A model generated the notes under the pieces. It searched no databases. It was not told where the DNA came from and was given only the letters and a program-made list of their open reading frames with translations. A stretch of DNA of 45,684 nucleotides from CAYRDC01 sp964422925 (GTDB lineage: Bacteria; Bacteroidota; Bacteroidia; Chitinophagales; S012-47): assembly GCA_964422925.1 (NCBI GenBank), contig CAYRDC010000019.1, forward strand, positions 1 through 45,684, read 5' to 3'. Shown here one piece after another: positions 1 to 9,032 of the stretch (position 1 is the first letter of the stretch; every line of letters starts with the position of its first letter). Made by a program: the position numbers and the translations under genes.

Positions 1-79
1 CATTAGAAAGCGGCAAATGCTCCGGCTTTTCCAGGCTGACAGGTTGTTGCAGCCAATCGGTGTCTACGTGTATATTCAT
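1..79 (-). CDS. Start of a second M16-type peptidase subunit (partial)
   Basis: Only the first 26 codons lie in the window, beginning MNIHVDTDWLQQ. The ATG overlaps the stop codon of the upstream M16 peptidase gene in an ATGA arrangement (bases 79-76), which suggests translational coupling. Bacteroidota often encode paired M16 proteins, one catalytic and one lacking the zinc site, in exactly this order. That context is the only reason for naming it a peptidase partner; the visible residues carry no diagnostic motif. Confidence 0.5.
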   Translation of the reverse strand, partial: MNIHVDTDWLQQPVSLEKPEHLPLSN

Positions 80-1323
80 GCTTCCAGGTTTTGACTTTGG
101 TACCAAAGCTGTGAACAATTAGTGTCTGAGAAAATTTTACACGCTGTTTCCTGGATTTCCCCGGCTGAAACCGCAGCGTATTTATCGTTTTCCCGGGCCC
201 ACAGGGCGGCTTCCCCGAGCCATTCAAAATAGCAAAGGTTAAAGGCCCGGTTCATCAGGCTGATTTTTTCGAACTCATGGTAAGCAATTACCTTGTTTTT
301 CACCTTTTGCAGTTCGGTGTCGCCTGCCGGCTGGTTTTTCAGTTGTCCGATTTGATCGTCCAATGCTTCCAGGGCTTGTTCAAAGGAGATGCCGGGGCTG
401 AGGCGGCCTTCGATAACCAGCAGCCCGGGGTCTGCCTCTCCTGTCGTATAGGCATCGATTTGAACGAAGATGTGTTGCCGGCTGACCAGTTCCCGGTAAA
501 GGCGGGCACTTTTGCCGTTGGCGAGCAGATCGGTGATCAGGTCGGCCGCGTAGAAACCGGGGCTCATGCGCTGGTCCATGTGCCAGGCGGCATACAGTAC
601 ATTGCCCGGCACCTGTTCAGTTTTTTTGGCTAACCGCAATTCCTGCTGTTCAGGTTCGGCCGGCCGCGGAGGACATTTGGAGTGCCCGGGCTCAATACCC
701 CCGAAATGTTTTTCAGCCAGCCGGATAACCTCTTCGGCCTTCACGCCTCCGGCCACTGCCAGATATGCCCTGTCCGGGCGGTAATGCTGCCGGTAAAAAG
801 ACTTTACTTCTTCCAGGGAAGCCCTGTCAATATGGTCAAGGGTTAAACCAATGGTCGGCCAGCGGTACGGGTGTTTTTTATAGGCAAGCCCCCTGAGCAA
901 ATGCCAGGCATCGCCATACGGCTGGTTAATGTAATGCTCTTTGAGTTCCTCCATGACCACTTTGCGCTGAATTTCCAGCGAACGGTCATTGATATCCAGG
1001 GCGTGCATCCGGTCGGCTTCCAGGAAAAGCGCGGTTTCAAGGTTGGCGGCAGGCAACACCTCGTAATAATTCGTGAAGTCATTGTTGGTAAAGGCGTTGT
1101 TCTCCGCGCCCAGGCGCTCGAGCACATCGTCAAAATCAGGCACATTGGCTGACCCGGCAAACATCAGGTGCTCAAACAAATGGGCAAAGCCGGTCCGCTC
1201 AGGTGATTCATCCCGCGCGCCCACGTCATATAATATGTTTACCACAGCCATCGGTGTTGAAGAGTCTTCGTGCACCAGAACTGTCAGGTCGTTGTCGAGC
1301 TTTTTGCTTTTAAAAGGGATCAT
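76..1323 (-). CDS. M16 family zinc metallopeptidase
   Basis: The 415-residue protein is a processing-peptidase-like M16 enzyme expected to cleave short or unfolded peptides. The inverted zinc motif HxxEH is at residues 48-52 (HLFEH), and a Glu-rich stretch at about 125-129 (EELKE) supplies the usual third zinc ligand. The N-terminal half is the catalytic M16 domain and the rest is the inactive half-barrel, as in the short two-subunit M16B type. No signal peptide is evident, so it may be cytoplasmic. It overlaps the next gene by 4 bases and diverges from mqnC. The start at 1323 gives MIPFKSKKLDN, a typical beginning for this family. The specific substrate is unknown. Confidence 0.88.
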   Translation of the reverse strand: MIPFKSKKLDNDLTVLVHEDSSTPMAVVNILYDVGARDESPERTGFAHLFEHLMFAGSANVPDFDDVLERLGAENNAFTNNDFTNYYEVLPAANLETALFLEADRMHALDINDRSLEIQRKVVMEELKEHYINQPYGDAWHLLRGLAYKKHPYRWPTIGLTLDHIDRASLEEVKSFYRQHYRPDRAYLAVAGGVKAEEVIRLAEKHFGGIEPGHSKCPPRPAEPEQQELRLAKKTEQVPGNVLYAAWHMDQRMSPGFYAADLITDLLANGKSARLYRELVSRQHIFVQIDAYTTGEADPGLLVIEGRLSPGISFEQALEALDDQIGQLKNQPAGDTELQKVKNKVIAYHEFEKISLMNRAFNLCYFEWLGEAALWARENDKYAAVSAGEIQETACKIFSDTNCSQLWYQSQNLEA

Positions 1324-1356
1324 TGAAAAAAATGGTTGGCAGATTGGCTAATTTTG
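1323..1356 (+). promoter_or_regulatory. Putative Bacteroidota-type promoter for mqnC
   Basis: TAATTTTG at 1349-1356 matches the Bacteroidota -7 element TAnnTTTG. A TTG at 1323-1325 lies 23 bases upstream, at the wide end of the accepted -33 spacing. It sits 40 bases before the chosen mqnC start. This is pattern matching only. Confidence 0.4.
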
Positions 1357-1395
1357 GCGTGTAAAACTACAAACCCTTCCCAAGCCCTAACAGCG

Positions 1396-2517
1396 ATGAA
1401 GGTAAAAGAGTTACTTCAGCGTGCATTAAACCGCGAATTTTTAACGGCTGAGGAAGGTGTGTACCTGTTTGAGCAGGCACCAACCGCTGACCTGGCCCTG
1501 GTGGCCCATGAACTGAGACTTCAGGTTCATCCAGAACCCGTGGTTACTTGGATCATAGACCGGAACATGAACACCACCAATATTTGTGTGGCAAATTGCA
1601 AATTCTGTAATTTTTTCAGGCCTCCGGGACATGAAGAAGGGTATGTAACGGATCTGGAAACCTACCGGGTTAAGATTGAAGAAACCATTCGCTACGGGGG
1701 AGAGCAGTTGTTGCTGCAGGGCGGGCATCATCCGGAGCTGGGACTGGATTATTACGTGAATATTTTCCGGGAGATCAAAAAGATGTTCCCGCGAATCAAG
1801 CTGCATGCCCTGGGGCCGCCCGAAGTAATGCATATTTGCCAGCTGGAAGGGAAAGAACCGGAATATGTGCTGGAGCGCCTGATCGAAGCCGGGCTTGACT
1901 CCCTGCCGGGTGCCGGGGCCGAAATCCTGAATGACCGGGTCAGGCGGCTGATTTCCCGCGGCAAATGCACCGCGGCCGAATGGCTGCAGGTTATGGAAGC
2001 CGCCCACCGGCTCCGCCTGACAACTTCCGCTACCATGATGTTCGGACATATTGAAACCAATCTGGAACGAATGGAACATTTGGTGGCCATCCGGGAAGTG
2101 CAGGCTAAAAAGCCTGAAGACGCAAAAGGTTTTATCGCGTTTATTCCCTGGCCGTTCCAGGATGAAGGAACCATGTTGAGGGATTTACGCGGAGTGCGCA
2201 ATCAGGTGACCCGCAATGAATATATCCGGATGATAGCCATCAGCCGGATTATGTTGCCTAATATTTCCAATATCCAGGCCTCCTGGTTAACGGTAGGGAA
2301 AGACACGGCACAGGCATGCCTGTATGCCGGAGCCAATGATTTCGGATCCATTATGATCGAGGAAAATGTGGTTTCCGCGGCTGGTGCATCATACCGGTTC
2401 AATGCCGAAGGTATACAACAGGCAATTCGTGAAGCTGGTTTCGAACCCCGCTTACGGGATCAGCAATATAATTACCGGCCCCTGCCGGAAAAGCTTGAAC
2501 AGCAGTCTGTCTCCTGA
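1396..2517 (+). CDS. mqnC: Cyclic dehypoxanthine futalosine synthase (MqnC), radical SAM
   Basis: MqnC cyclises dehypoxanthine futalosine in the futalosine route to menaquinone, using a 4Fe-4S cluster and S-adenosylmethionine. The radical SAM CxxxCxxC motif is at residues 64-71 (CVANCKFC), followed by a TIM-barrel region with LQGGHHPELGLDYY and HALGPPEV blocks characteristic of MqnC rather than MqnE. The length of about 373 residues fits the family. The ATG at 1396 is chosen because MKVKELLQRALN matches typical MqnC beginnings; an in-frame ATG at 1336 would add 20 unlikely residues and overlap the promoter. Its presence implies menaquinone is made from chorismate by the futalosine route; no other mqn gene is in the window. 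Confidence 0.93.
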   Translation: MKVKELLQRALNREFLTAEEGVYLFEQAPTADLALVAHELRLQVHPEPVVTWIIDRNMNTTNICVANCKFCNFFRPPGHEEGYVTDLETYRVKIEETIRYGGEQLLLQGGHHPELGLDYYVNIFREIKKMFPRIKLHALGPPEVMHICQLEGKEPEYVLERLIEAGLDSLPGAGAEILNDRVRRLISRGKCTAAEWLQVMEAAHRLRLTTSATMMFGHIETNLERMEHLVAIREVQAKKPEDAKGFIAFIPWPFQDEGTMLRDLRGVRNQVTRNEYIRMIAISRIMLPNISNIQASWLTVGKDTAQACLYAGANDFGSIMIEENVVSAAGASYRFNAEGIQQAIREAGFEPRLRDQQYNYRPLPEKLEQQSVS

Positions 2518-2617
2518 CTCTTTCTCCGGTTTACCCCGATTTCGAATATTACGGATGCAACCTAACCTTGTTTTGGGTTATCTATGTAAATACAAATCTG
2601 GTGAGAGGGATTTTTAT

Positions 2618-4012
2618 ATGCACTTTAGTGTAAGAACGGGTAAAGCGCCCTTCGTGTGGGTTTTGACTATGGCCATAACCATTCCATTTTACGGACAAAA
2701 TGAAAACAGCGCTACGACCGCTACGGGGAGAGGTGCTATCGTTACGTCCAACATCACAGACTACCAGGCGCTGTCCATCAATCCGGCCAACCTGGCGTTG
2801 CCCGAAAATCCCAAACTGGCTTTCGGACTGGCTGAATTTAACCTGTCGCTTTATTCAGAAGCGTTTCCTTTGAACGACCTGAAGGCACTGATGTTCAACC
2901 CTTCTCAATTACCCAATTACAATGCCAGCCAGTTGGCTGCCATGTTTTCCGGAGCAAGAAATTCAATGGATCTGAATGTTATGCCTTTTGGATTCTCCCT
3001 GTACGGGAAAAAATTGGGTGGACTGGCATTTGGCATTCGTCAAAACCTGATGGCAACTTCTTATTTTAACCAGGGCCTTTCCAATTTGATCTTTAACGGC
3101 TTTCATTATACAGATTATATCGATTCGATTATTGTTACAAACACCGGAGATACCATAGGGATAAGCTTTCAACCCGTTTCGGCCTCCGAATTATTCGACA
3201 GTAGCCGCATAACCTTATCAGCCACTACGGATATAGTAGTCGGTTATGGACGCGAAATCGTCAGCAATGATAATATCAGGTTATATGCCGGTGTTGGTTT
3301 TCAATATGTAATTGGCTATGCCATGATAGATGCCGGGGCACGGGATCATCAGTTAAGTGCCTTTACGGCCATTACTCCCGGAACAGGCATTGACTTTGGA
3401 AATCTTACGGCACCATCACTGGATACCTCTGGGCAGTTCAGGCCGGCCGGTAAAGGATTCGGCTTTGATGTTGGGCTGAATTTGTCCACCTCATATTTTC
3501 AGGTGGGTATGTCACTGACCCAACTGGGCAGCGTCACGTGGTCTGCCAATGTATTTGAGATGAAGGATTTTACAGTAGACAGTATTGACTTCAGCGGCCT
3601 GGACAGTACCATATTTAACAGTCAGATTCATTTGGTTGATGTATCCGGGCTGGCCGATAAAAAAGTGCCCCTGCCCTCAAAATTCCGGATGGGCATCAGT
3701 AGTGAAATCATTGACAAATTACATATAGGAATGGATATAGCCATTCCCTTGAATCAGGGCCCGGGGAATTTAATACGGCCGTTTGTCGGGCTTGGAATGG
3801 ACTACGACTTGTTGAATTTTCTGACAGTTTCGAGCGGGATGACCTTTGGTGGAAATTACCGTTTTGATGTACCTTTAGGTATCCGGTTTCATATTGGCCC
3901 GCAGAATAAAGGGTATGAATTGGCTGTAGCTACGCGTGATGTTTTGACGTTTTTTGGCGCTGACCGTCCGAATTTATCTTTTGGAATGGCCGCACTTCGG
4001 TTCAAGTTTTAA
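2618..4012 (+). CDS. DUF5723-like exported envelope protein
   Basis: The 464-residue protein starts with a signal peptide ending near FYGQ and then reads GRGAIVTSNITDYQALSINPANLAL (given here only to residue pattern: a conserved ITDYxALxxNPANL block). That block and the many alternating beta-strands with Gly/aromatic residues fit the DUF5723 family of predicted outer-membrane beta-barrel or periplasmic proteins of Bacteroidota. The C-terminus ends in LRFKF, an aromatic-terminated strand as in outer-membrane barrels. The ATG at 2618 is preferred because it gives a clean signal peptide and follows a purine-rich GAGAGGGA at 2603-2610. An upstream in-frame start at 2366 would overlap mqnC. Function is unknown. 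Confidence 0.72.
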   Translation: MHFSVRTGKAPFVWVLTMAITIPFYGQNENSATTATGRGAIVTSNITDYQALSINPANLALPENPKLAFGLAEFNLSLYSEAFPLNDLKALMFNPSQLPNYNASQLAAMFSGARNSMDLNVMPFGFSLYGKKLGGLAFGIRQNLMATSYFNQGLSNLIFNGFHYTDYIDSIIVTNTGDTIGISFQPVSASELFDSSRITLSATTDIVVGYGREIVSNDNIRLYAGVGFQYVIGYAMIDAGARDHQLSAFTAITPGTGIDFGNLTAPSLDTSGQFRPAGKGFGFDVGLNLSTSYFQVGMSLTQLGSVTWSANVFEMKDFTVDSIDFSGLDSTIFNSQIHLVDVSGLADKKVPLPSKFRMGISSEIIDKLHIGMDIAIPLNQGPGNLIRPFVGLGMDYDLLNFLTVSSGMTFGGNYRFDVPLGIRFHIGPQNKGYELAVATRDVLTFFGADRPNLSFGMAALRFKF

Positions 4013-4077
4013 AGACAATTTGGAGGGAAAAGCAGAAAAAATTTTTGAACCGAATTTTTATTGTTGAAGCAGATTTC

Positions 4078-4085
4078 TAAATTTG
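4078..4085 (+). promoter_or_regulatory. Putative -7 promoter element upstream of the SusC gene
   Basis: TAAATTTG matches TAnnTTTG and lies 47 bases before the SusC start codon. Nearby TTG triplets at 4061-4063 and 4064-4066 are closer than the usual -33 spacing, so only the -7 box is supported. Confidence 0.35.
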
Positions 4086-4132
4086 CGATAATGGCTTAGT
4101 GTGTTTTTTTTGTTTAACTAAAACCCAATCTT

Positions 4133-7100
4133 ATGAAACGGAACTTGTTACTGGCCTTAGCTGGCGTGTTCCTGGCGTTTCAGGTTTACGCCCAGCGCAC
4201 CATTACCGGTACAGTAACATCAGCCGAGGACGGCAGTACCCTTCCGGGGGTAAGTGTTGTCGTGAAAGGGACGGTAGTGGGAACCACTACTGACCTGAGC
4301 GGCAATTACGAAATTGACGTTCCGGCCGGTGGGTCTGTATTGGTATTCAGCTTCGTGGGTATGAAGACCCAGGAAGTGGCCATTGGCTCGTCCAATACCA
4401 TTAACGTTACCATGGAGGTTGACGCTTTGGGTATTGACGAAGTCGTGGTAACAGCCATTGGTATCGAGCGTGAAGCCAAGGCGTTGGGGTATGCCGCTCA
4501 GGAGGTAAGCGGTAAAGAAATTGAAGACTCCCGCAGAACGAGCGTTATCGATGCTTTGAATGGCAAAGTGGCTGGGGTTCGTATTAACCGTGCGAGTGGT
4601 GAAGCCGGTGCCTCTTCCTTTATTGAAATCCGGGGCTCCGCTTCCATTACCCGTAGTAACCAACCATTGTTTGTTGTGGACGGTGTTCCCATCGACAACA
4701 GTGGTAACTCGGGTAACAACGTTGCCGGTGTAACCGAATCGAACCGTGCCATTGACCTGAACCCTGAAGACATTGCCTCCATTACAGTGCTGAAAGGTGG
4801 TGCCGCTACCGCTCTGTATGGGCTGCGCGCTGCCAACGGTGCTATCATTATCACAACAAAAAGAGGAGCCAAAAACCAGGGTATGCAGGTTAATTTCAGC
4901 ACCTCTTATACCTCCAGCAAGGTGTCTAACCTGCCTCCGCTGCAGGAAAAATTTGGGCAGGGTTCCTTTGCCTATACCGATTTACTGCGTAGTTTCGGAC
5001 TTCCGGCCAACTACGTATTTGAACCGGACCAGGGCTTTTACAAAGCTGTATCCTGGGGTCCCCCGATCTCAGAAGAAGTCTGGGTAAACGATCCCAGTTA
5101 TGTACCCGCGAACTTTTTCTGGGGTGGCGGTAGCACTTCTATGGATGTTTGGACCAAATACTGGGATCCGCATGGACGTATCCTGTGGACCGGTGACACT
5201 ATGGTTCAGAACGACCCGGTCCTATCAGGCCTGGCAGCTAACGGCACACCGGTTACGCCTTATGACAGGTTCTCCTTCTTCCAAAAAGGTATGAGCTGGA
5301 GAAACCACCTGAGCATAAGCGGTGGAGATGACAAGAGCACCTTCTATCTGTCTTTCGGCACGGATAATTCGGAAGGAATTGTTCCGAATAACCGTTTTGA
5401 CCGGACCAGTGTGAAGTTTGCTGCTGATCGCGATGTGAGCAATGCATTGTCTGTTGGCGCTAACGTTCAGTATATCAACAGTAAAGGTGTCCGGATTCAG
5501 AAAGGATCGAACATCTCCGGCCTGATGCTGGGCCTGTTGCGTACACCGGTAACCTTCGACAACAGCTACGGTTACCAGCTGCCGGACGGCTCGCAACGGA
5601 ACTTCCGCGGTGGCCCGGGTTATGACAACCCCTACTGGGTGGTCAACAAAATCCGTTACACCGACCGCGTGAACCGTATTATCGGGGATTTGCATGCCAG
5701 CTGGGATGTCAATTCCTGGTTGAACGTTTTCTACCGCTTTGGTATTGACAACTGGTTCAAAGACGTTCGCAACTATTTTGAAAAGAATTCCAATGAATGG
5801 CCTGATGGTTATAATGGAGTTTCGAACTCTTGGAATTCCGACATCAACTCAGACCTGATTATTTCGATTAACAAAGACCTGAGCGATGACTTGTCACTGC
5901 ACGCAAAACTCGGGCAGAATATGTACCAAAGCACTTATGAAGCGACCAGCGCCCAGGCTTACGGATTGCAGTTGTTTGATTTCTACAACATGACCAATAC
6001 GGCTGACAATCGCGGTACGGAATCCAATTTCCGCAAACGGACAGCAGCTGTATATGCAGAAGCTGCATTGGATTACAAGAGGATGCTTTATCTGGACCTG
6101 ACCGGCCGTTATGAGTGGTCAACCACCCTGCCGGAAGCCAACAATGCATTCTTCTATCCTTCTGCAAGTCTGAGCTTTGTATTTACCGAACTGCCGGCAC
6201 TGCAGGATAACGACATCCTGAGCTTTGGTAAGTTGCGCGTATCTTACGCCAACATCGCCAACGATGCCGCAGCCTACGCCACCCGTACGTATTACTTCCA
6301 GCCGGGACCTCGCGATGGATGGACCAACGGTCTGACCTTCCCGTTCTTGGGTGTGAACTCGTATACGCTGGGTGATGTCATTGGCAACCAGAACCTGCGT
6401 CCGGAAAACATGAAGACCTTTGAAGTAGGCGCTGACCTGCGCTTCTTCAACGGCCGGGTAAATCTGGATGTGGCTTACTTCAAAAACAACAGTACCGACC
6501 TGCTGCTTTCCGTGCCTGTTGCTCCTTCTTCAGGATTCCAGGCCAACTACGTGAATGCAGGGGCCATGACTACGCATGGATTTGAAGTAGTGCTGAATGC
6601 CAATGTGGTAAATACTTCCGGTTTCACCTGGGATATTACGGCTAACTGGTCTAACCCCTATTCTGAAGTTACTCAGCTTGCTGAGGGCGTTGAAGACGTG
6701 TTCCTGTCCGGTTTCACCGAACCACAGGTTCGCGCAGTGGTTGGACTGCCGTATCGTACCCTCTTCGGTCTGCGGTGGACACGTGATGCCAATGACAACA
6801 TTGTCATTGATGATGATCCGAATAATTCCATTATGGACGGATTCCCATTCTCAGATCCTTCCATGCAGCCGATGGGACGCGTAGATCCTGACTGGACAGC
6901 CGGTATCATCAATACCTTTAGTTATAAAGGATTCTCATTATCCGCACTTCTTGACATCAAAAAAGGCGGTCTGATGTGGAACGGTACCAAAGGGGCTCTG
7001 TACTTCTTCGGTACGCACAAAGACACCGAAACCAGGGGTGAAAAGAAAGTCTGGCAAGGTGTTTACGGACACATCGACCCGGCAACCGGTGAACTGGTTC

Positions 7101-7492
7101 ACTATGCAACACCATTTGATGATGCTTCGGCAGTTGAAAATGGTGCCGGTGCAACCAACTCCACTGAAGTTACCGTTGATGAATACTGGTACTGGTGGGA
7201 TGGCGAAGGTTCAGGTTTCACAGGCCCCTCCGAACCGTATGTTGAACATACAGATTGGATTCGCCTGCGTGAACTGACCCTGGCCTACACTTTCAATAAT
7301 GATATGCTGCAGAAAACACCATTCAGCAGCCTGGAAGTGTACTTTACCGGTATCAACCTCTGGCTGAGCACTCCCTACACCGGAGTTGATCCTGAAACCA
7401 GCCTTGTTGGTAACAACAACGGTTTGGGTATTGACTACTTCAATAACCCCGGTACCAAGGATTATACCTTCGGCCTGAGGCTTGGATTATAG
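4133..7492 (+). CDS. SusC/RagA family TonB-linked outer-membrane transporter
   Basis: This 1119-residue protein forms the TonB-dependent outer-membrane pore that works with the SusD-like lipoprotein downstream. A signal peptide (MKRNLLLALAGVFLAFQVYA) is followed by a carboxypeptidase-regulatory-like beta-sandwich at about 22-95 (ITGTVTSAEDG..LPGVSVVVKGT). Next come a TonB-box-like DEVVVTA near 101-108, a plug domain with the SusC hallmark LFVVDGVPIDNS, and a long 22-stranded barrel ending in TFGLRLGL. It is 43 bases upstream of the SusD-like gene. No glycoside hydrolase or peptidase gene accompanies the pair, so the imported substrate cannot be deduced. Confidence 0.95.
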   Translation: MKRNLLLALAGVFLAFQVYAQRTITGTVTSAEDGSTLPGVSVVVKGTVVGTTTDLSGNYEIDVPAGGSVLVFSFVGMKTQEVAIGSSNTINVTMEVDALGIDEVVVTAIGIEREAKALGYAAQEVSGKEIEDSRRTSVIDALNGKVAGVRINRASGEAGASSFIEIRGSASITRSNQPLFVVDGVPIDNSGNSGNNVAGVTESNRAIDLNPEDIASITVLKGGAATALYGLRAANGAIIITTKRGAKNQGMQVNFSTSYTSSKVSNLPPLQEKFGQGSFAYTDLLRSFGLPANYVFEPDQGFYKAVSWGPPISEEVWVNDPSYVPANFFWGGGSTSMDVWTKYWDPHGRILWTGDTMVQNDPVLSGLAANGTPVTPYDRFSFFQKGMSWRNHLSISGGDDKSTFYLSFGTDNSEGIVPNNRFDRTSVKFAADRDVSNALSVGANVQYINSKGVRIQKGSNISGLMLGLLRTPVTFDNSYGYQLPDGSQRNFRGGPGYDNPYWVVNKIRYTDRVNRIIGDLHASWDVNSWLNVFYRFGIDNWFKDVRNYFEKNSNEWPDGYNGVSNSWNSDINSDLIISINKDLSDDLSLHAKLGQNMYQSTYEATSAQAYGLQLFDFYNMTNTADNRGTESNFRKRTAAVYAEAALDYKRMLYLDLTGRYEWSTTLPEANNAFFYPSASLSFVFTELPALQDNDILSFGKLRVSYANIANDAAAYATRTYYFQPGPRDGWTNGLTFPFLGVNSYTLGDVIGNQNLRPENMKTFEVGADLRFFNGRVNLDVAYFKNNSTDLLLSVPVAPSSGFQANYVNAGAMTTHGFEVVLNANVVNTSGFTWDITANWSNPYSEVTQLAEGVEDVFLSGFTEPQVRAVVGLPYRTLFGLRWTRDANDNIVIDDDPNNSIMDGFPFSDPSMQPMGRVDPDWTAGIINTFSYKGFSLSALLDIKKGGLMWNGTKGALYFFGTHKDTETRGEKKVWQGVYGHIDPATGELVHYATPFDDASAVENGAGATNSTEVTVDEYWYWWDGEGSGFTGPSEPYVEHTDWIRLRELTLAYTFNNDMLQKTPFSSLEVYFTGINLWLSTPYTGVDPETSLVGNNNGLGIDYFNNPGTKDYTFGLRLGL

Positions 7493-7535
7493 TCCAGCGG
7501 AAGTAATTAAATGGTTTAACCAAAAAAATGGAACC

Positions 7536-8885
7536 ATGAAAAAACTGAAATTTTTGGGTATCATCGCTTTAGTGGCACTTACCATGGTGTCATGCAAGCG
7601 TTGGATTAACCCGGACATAAATATTGATCCGGACAGCCCAACCGATGCTTCCCTGGATCTGATGTTACCGGGTATTGAAGCATCGCTGGCTTACTACATT
7701 GGTGGATTTGACATTGCCGGCACACCTGCTATCTGGATGCAACAGATCACAGGTTCTGACCGCCAGGCATCCGCCATTAACGTGTACATCTACCGGGAAT
7801 CTGACCCCAACAACCTTTGGGGAAGCATGTATGCCGGTGTAATGATGGACCTTAAAACCTTTATTGCGAAGGCTGAGGATCCTGCACAGCTTTCCCGTAA
7901 TGTGGCTGGCGTGGGTAAAGTGTTACTGGCCCTGGCATTGGGCAATATGACCGATCTGTGGGGCGATATGCCTTACAGCGAAGCCTTCCAGGGTGGCGAT
8001 AACCTGACCCCGGCTTATGATTCACAACAGGATATTTACACAGAAATCAATAACCTGTTGACGGCAGCCATCGATGACCTGGGATCCACAGATCCCCTGG
8101 AAAACGTTTTCGGAATTGAAAACGATTATATCTACGGGGGTGATCCCAGCTTATGGCAAAAAGCAGCTTACACATTAAGGGCGCGCTACCAGATGCACTT
8201 GGCCAAGGTGCAATCCGTGAATTACACAAATGTATTGAGCGACCTGGCCAACGGCCTCTCAGACATTAGTGAAGACATGGAGCAGCCCTTTGACGTATCG
8301 GCTTCCGGACAGAATCCCCTTTACCAGTATGTTACCCAGCGTTCGGGTTATGTGAGCAACAGCATGACCTATTACGGGTTCATGGAAGGCGATTCTAATA
8401 CTTATGGAGTGGTAGATCCGCGAACCGGTGTCAACGACTGGAGTGGCAGCGGGTTCTGGACTGCCAAAGACGCTCCGGTGGCTATGGTGCAGTATACCGA
8501 AGCCCTTTTCCTGAAAGCAGAAGCTGAATGGAGAAACGGGGACTATGCTGCTGCACGCCAGTCATTGAAGGATGCTGTGAATTCATCCATGAATAAATAT
8601 GGTGTTTCTGATGCCACATGGACAACTGCATTCGAGGCTGATGTTGATGCAACGGCAGATGCTGATCTGCTTGAGCTGATCATCAACCAGAAATACCGGC
8701 ATATGTTCTGCCAGCTCGAAGCATGGACTGACTGGCGCAGAACCGGTTTCCCACAGCTGACTCCAACCTCTGGTAGCGATATCCCAAGGCGGTATCCCTA
8801 TCCTACAGATGAACAGCTGTATAACTCAGCAAATGTTCCGCAAGGTGTGACTATATTTAGCCGCGTCTGGTGGGATACTCCCTGA
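7536..8885 (+). CDS. SusD/RagB family nutrient-binding lipoprotein
   Basis: The 449-residue lipoprotein acts as the surface lid of the SusC pore and binds the incoming nutrient. The lipobox is LTMVSC, with the modified Cys at about residue 20, directly after a hydrophobic signal. The helical body with GKVLLALALGNMTDLWGDMPYSEAF and the C-terminal ALFLKAEAEWRNGDYAAARQ tetratricopeptide-like helices fit the SusD-like_2 group. The ATG at 7536 was chosen because it begins the signal peptide (MKKLKFLGIIALV); an upstream in-frame start at 7482 would overlap the SusC gene. It closes a two-gene operon ending at a strong terminator. Confidence 0.92.
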   Translation: MKKLKFLGIIALVALTMVSCKRWINPDINIDPDSPTDASLDLMLPGIEASLAYYIGGFDIAGTPAIWMQQITGSDRQASAINVYIYRESDPNNLWGSMYAGVMMDLKTFIAKAEDPAQLSRNVAGVGKVLLALALGNMTDLWGDMPYSEAFQGGDNLTPAYDSQQDIYTEINNLLTAAIDDLGSTDPLENVFGIENDYIYGGDPSLWQKAAYTLRARYQMHLAKVQSVNYTNVLSDLANGLSDISEDMEQPFDVSASGQNPLYQYVTQRSGYVSNSMTYYGFMEGDSNTYGVVDPRTGVNDWSGSGFWTAKDAPVAMVQYTEALFLKAEAEWRNGDYAAARQSLKDAVNSSMNKYGVSDATWTTAFEADVDATADADLLELIINQKYRHMFCQLEAWTDWRRTGFPQLTPTSGSDIPRRYPYPTDEQLYNSANVPQGVTIFSRVWWDTP

Positions 8886-8909
8886 TTCAGGGAAATAAAC
8901 CGATCTTAG

Positions 8910-8941
8910 AAAAGGGGCTCGATATAGCCCCTTTTCTTTTT
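8910..8941 (+). terminator. Rho-independent terminator after the SusC/SusD operon
   Basis: A perfect 10-bp stem (AAAAGGGGCT / AGCCCCTTTT) with a 6-base loop is followed by CTTTTT. It separates the SusC/SusD operon from the ATP synthase operon. Confidence 0.88.
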
Positions 8942-9032
8942 AATAAACCCCTATAAATCTGTTGATTTTTACCCCTTTTACTTTTCAGAAATCTGAATAA
9001 GTGCTAACTTGCGCCCAATTTCAGTGGCAGGT

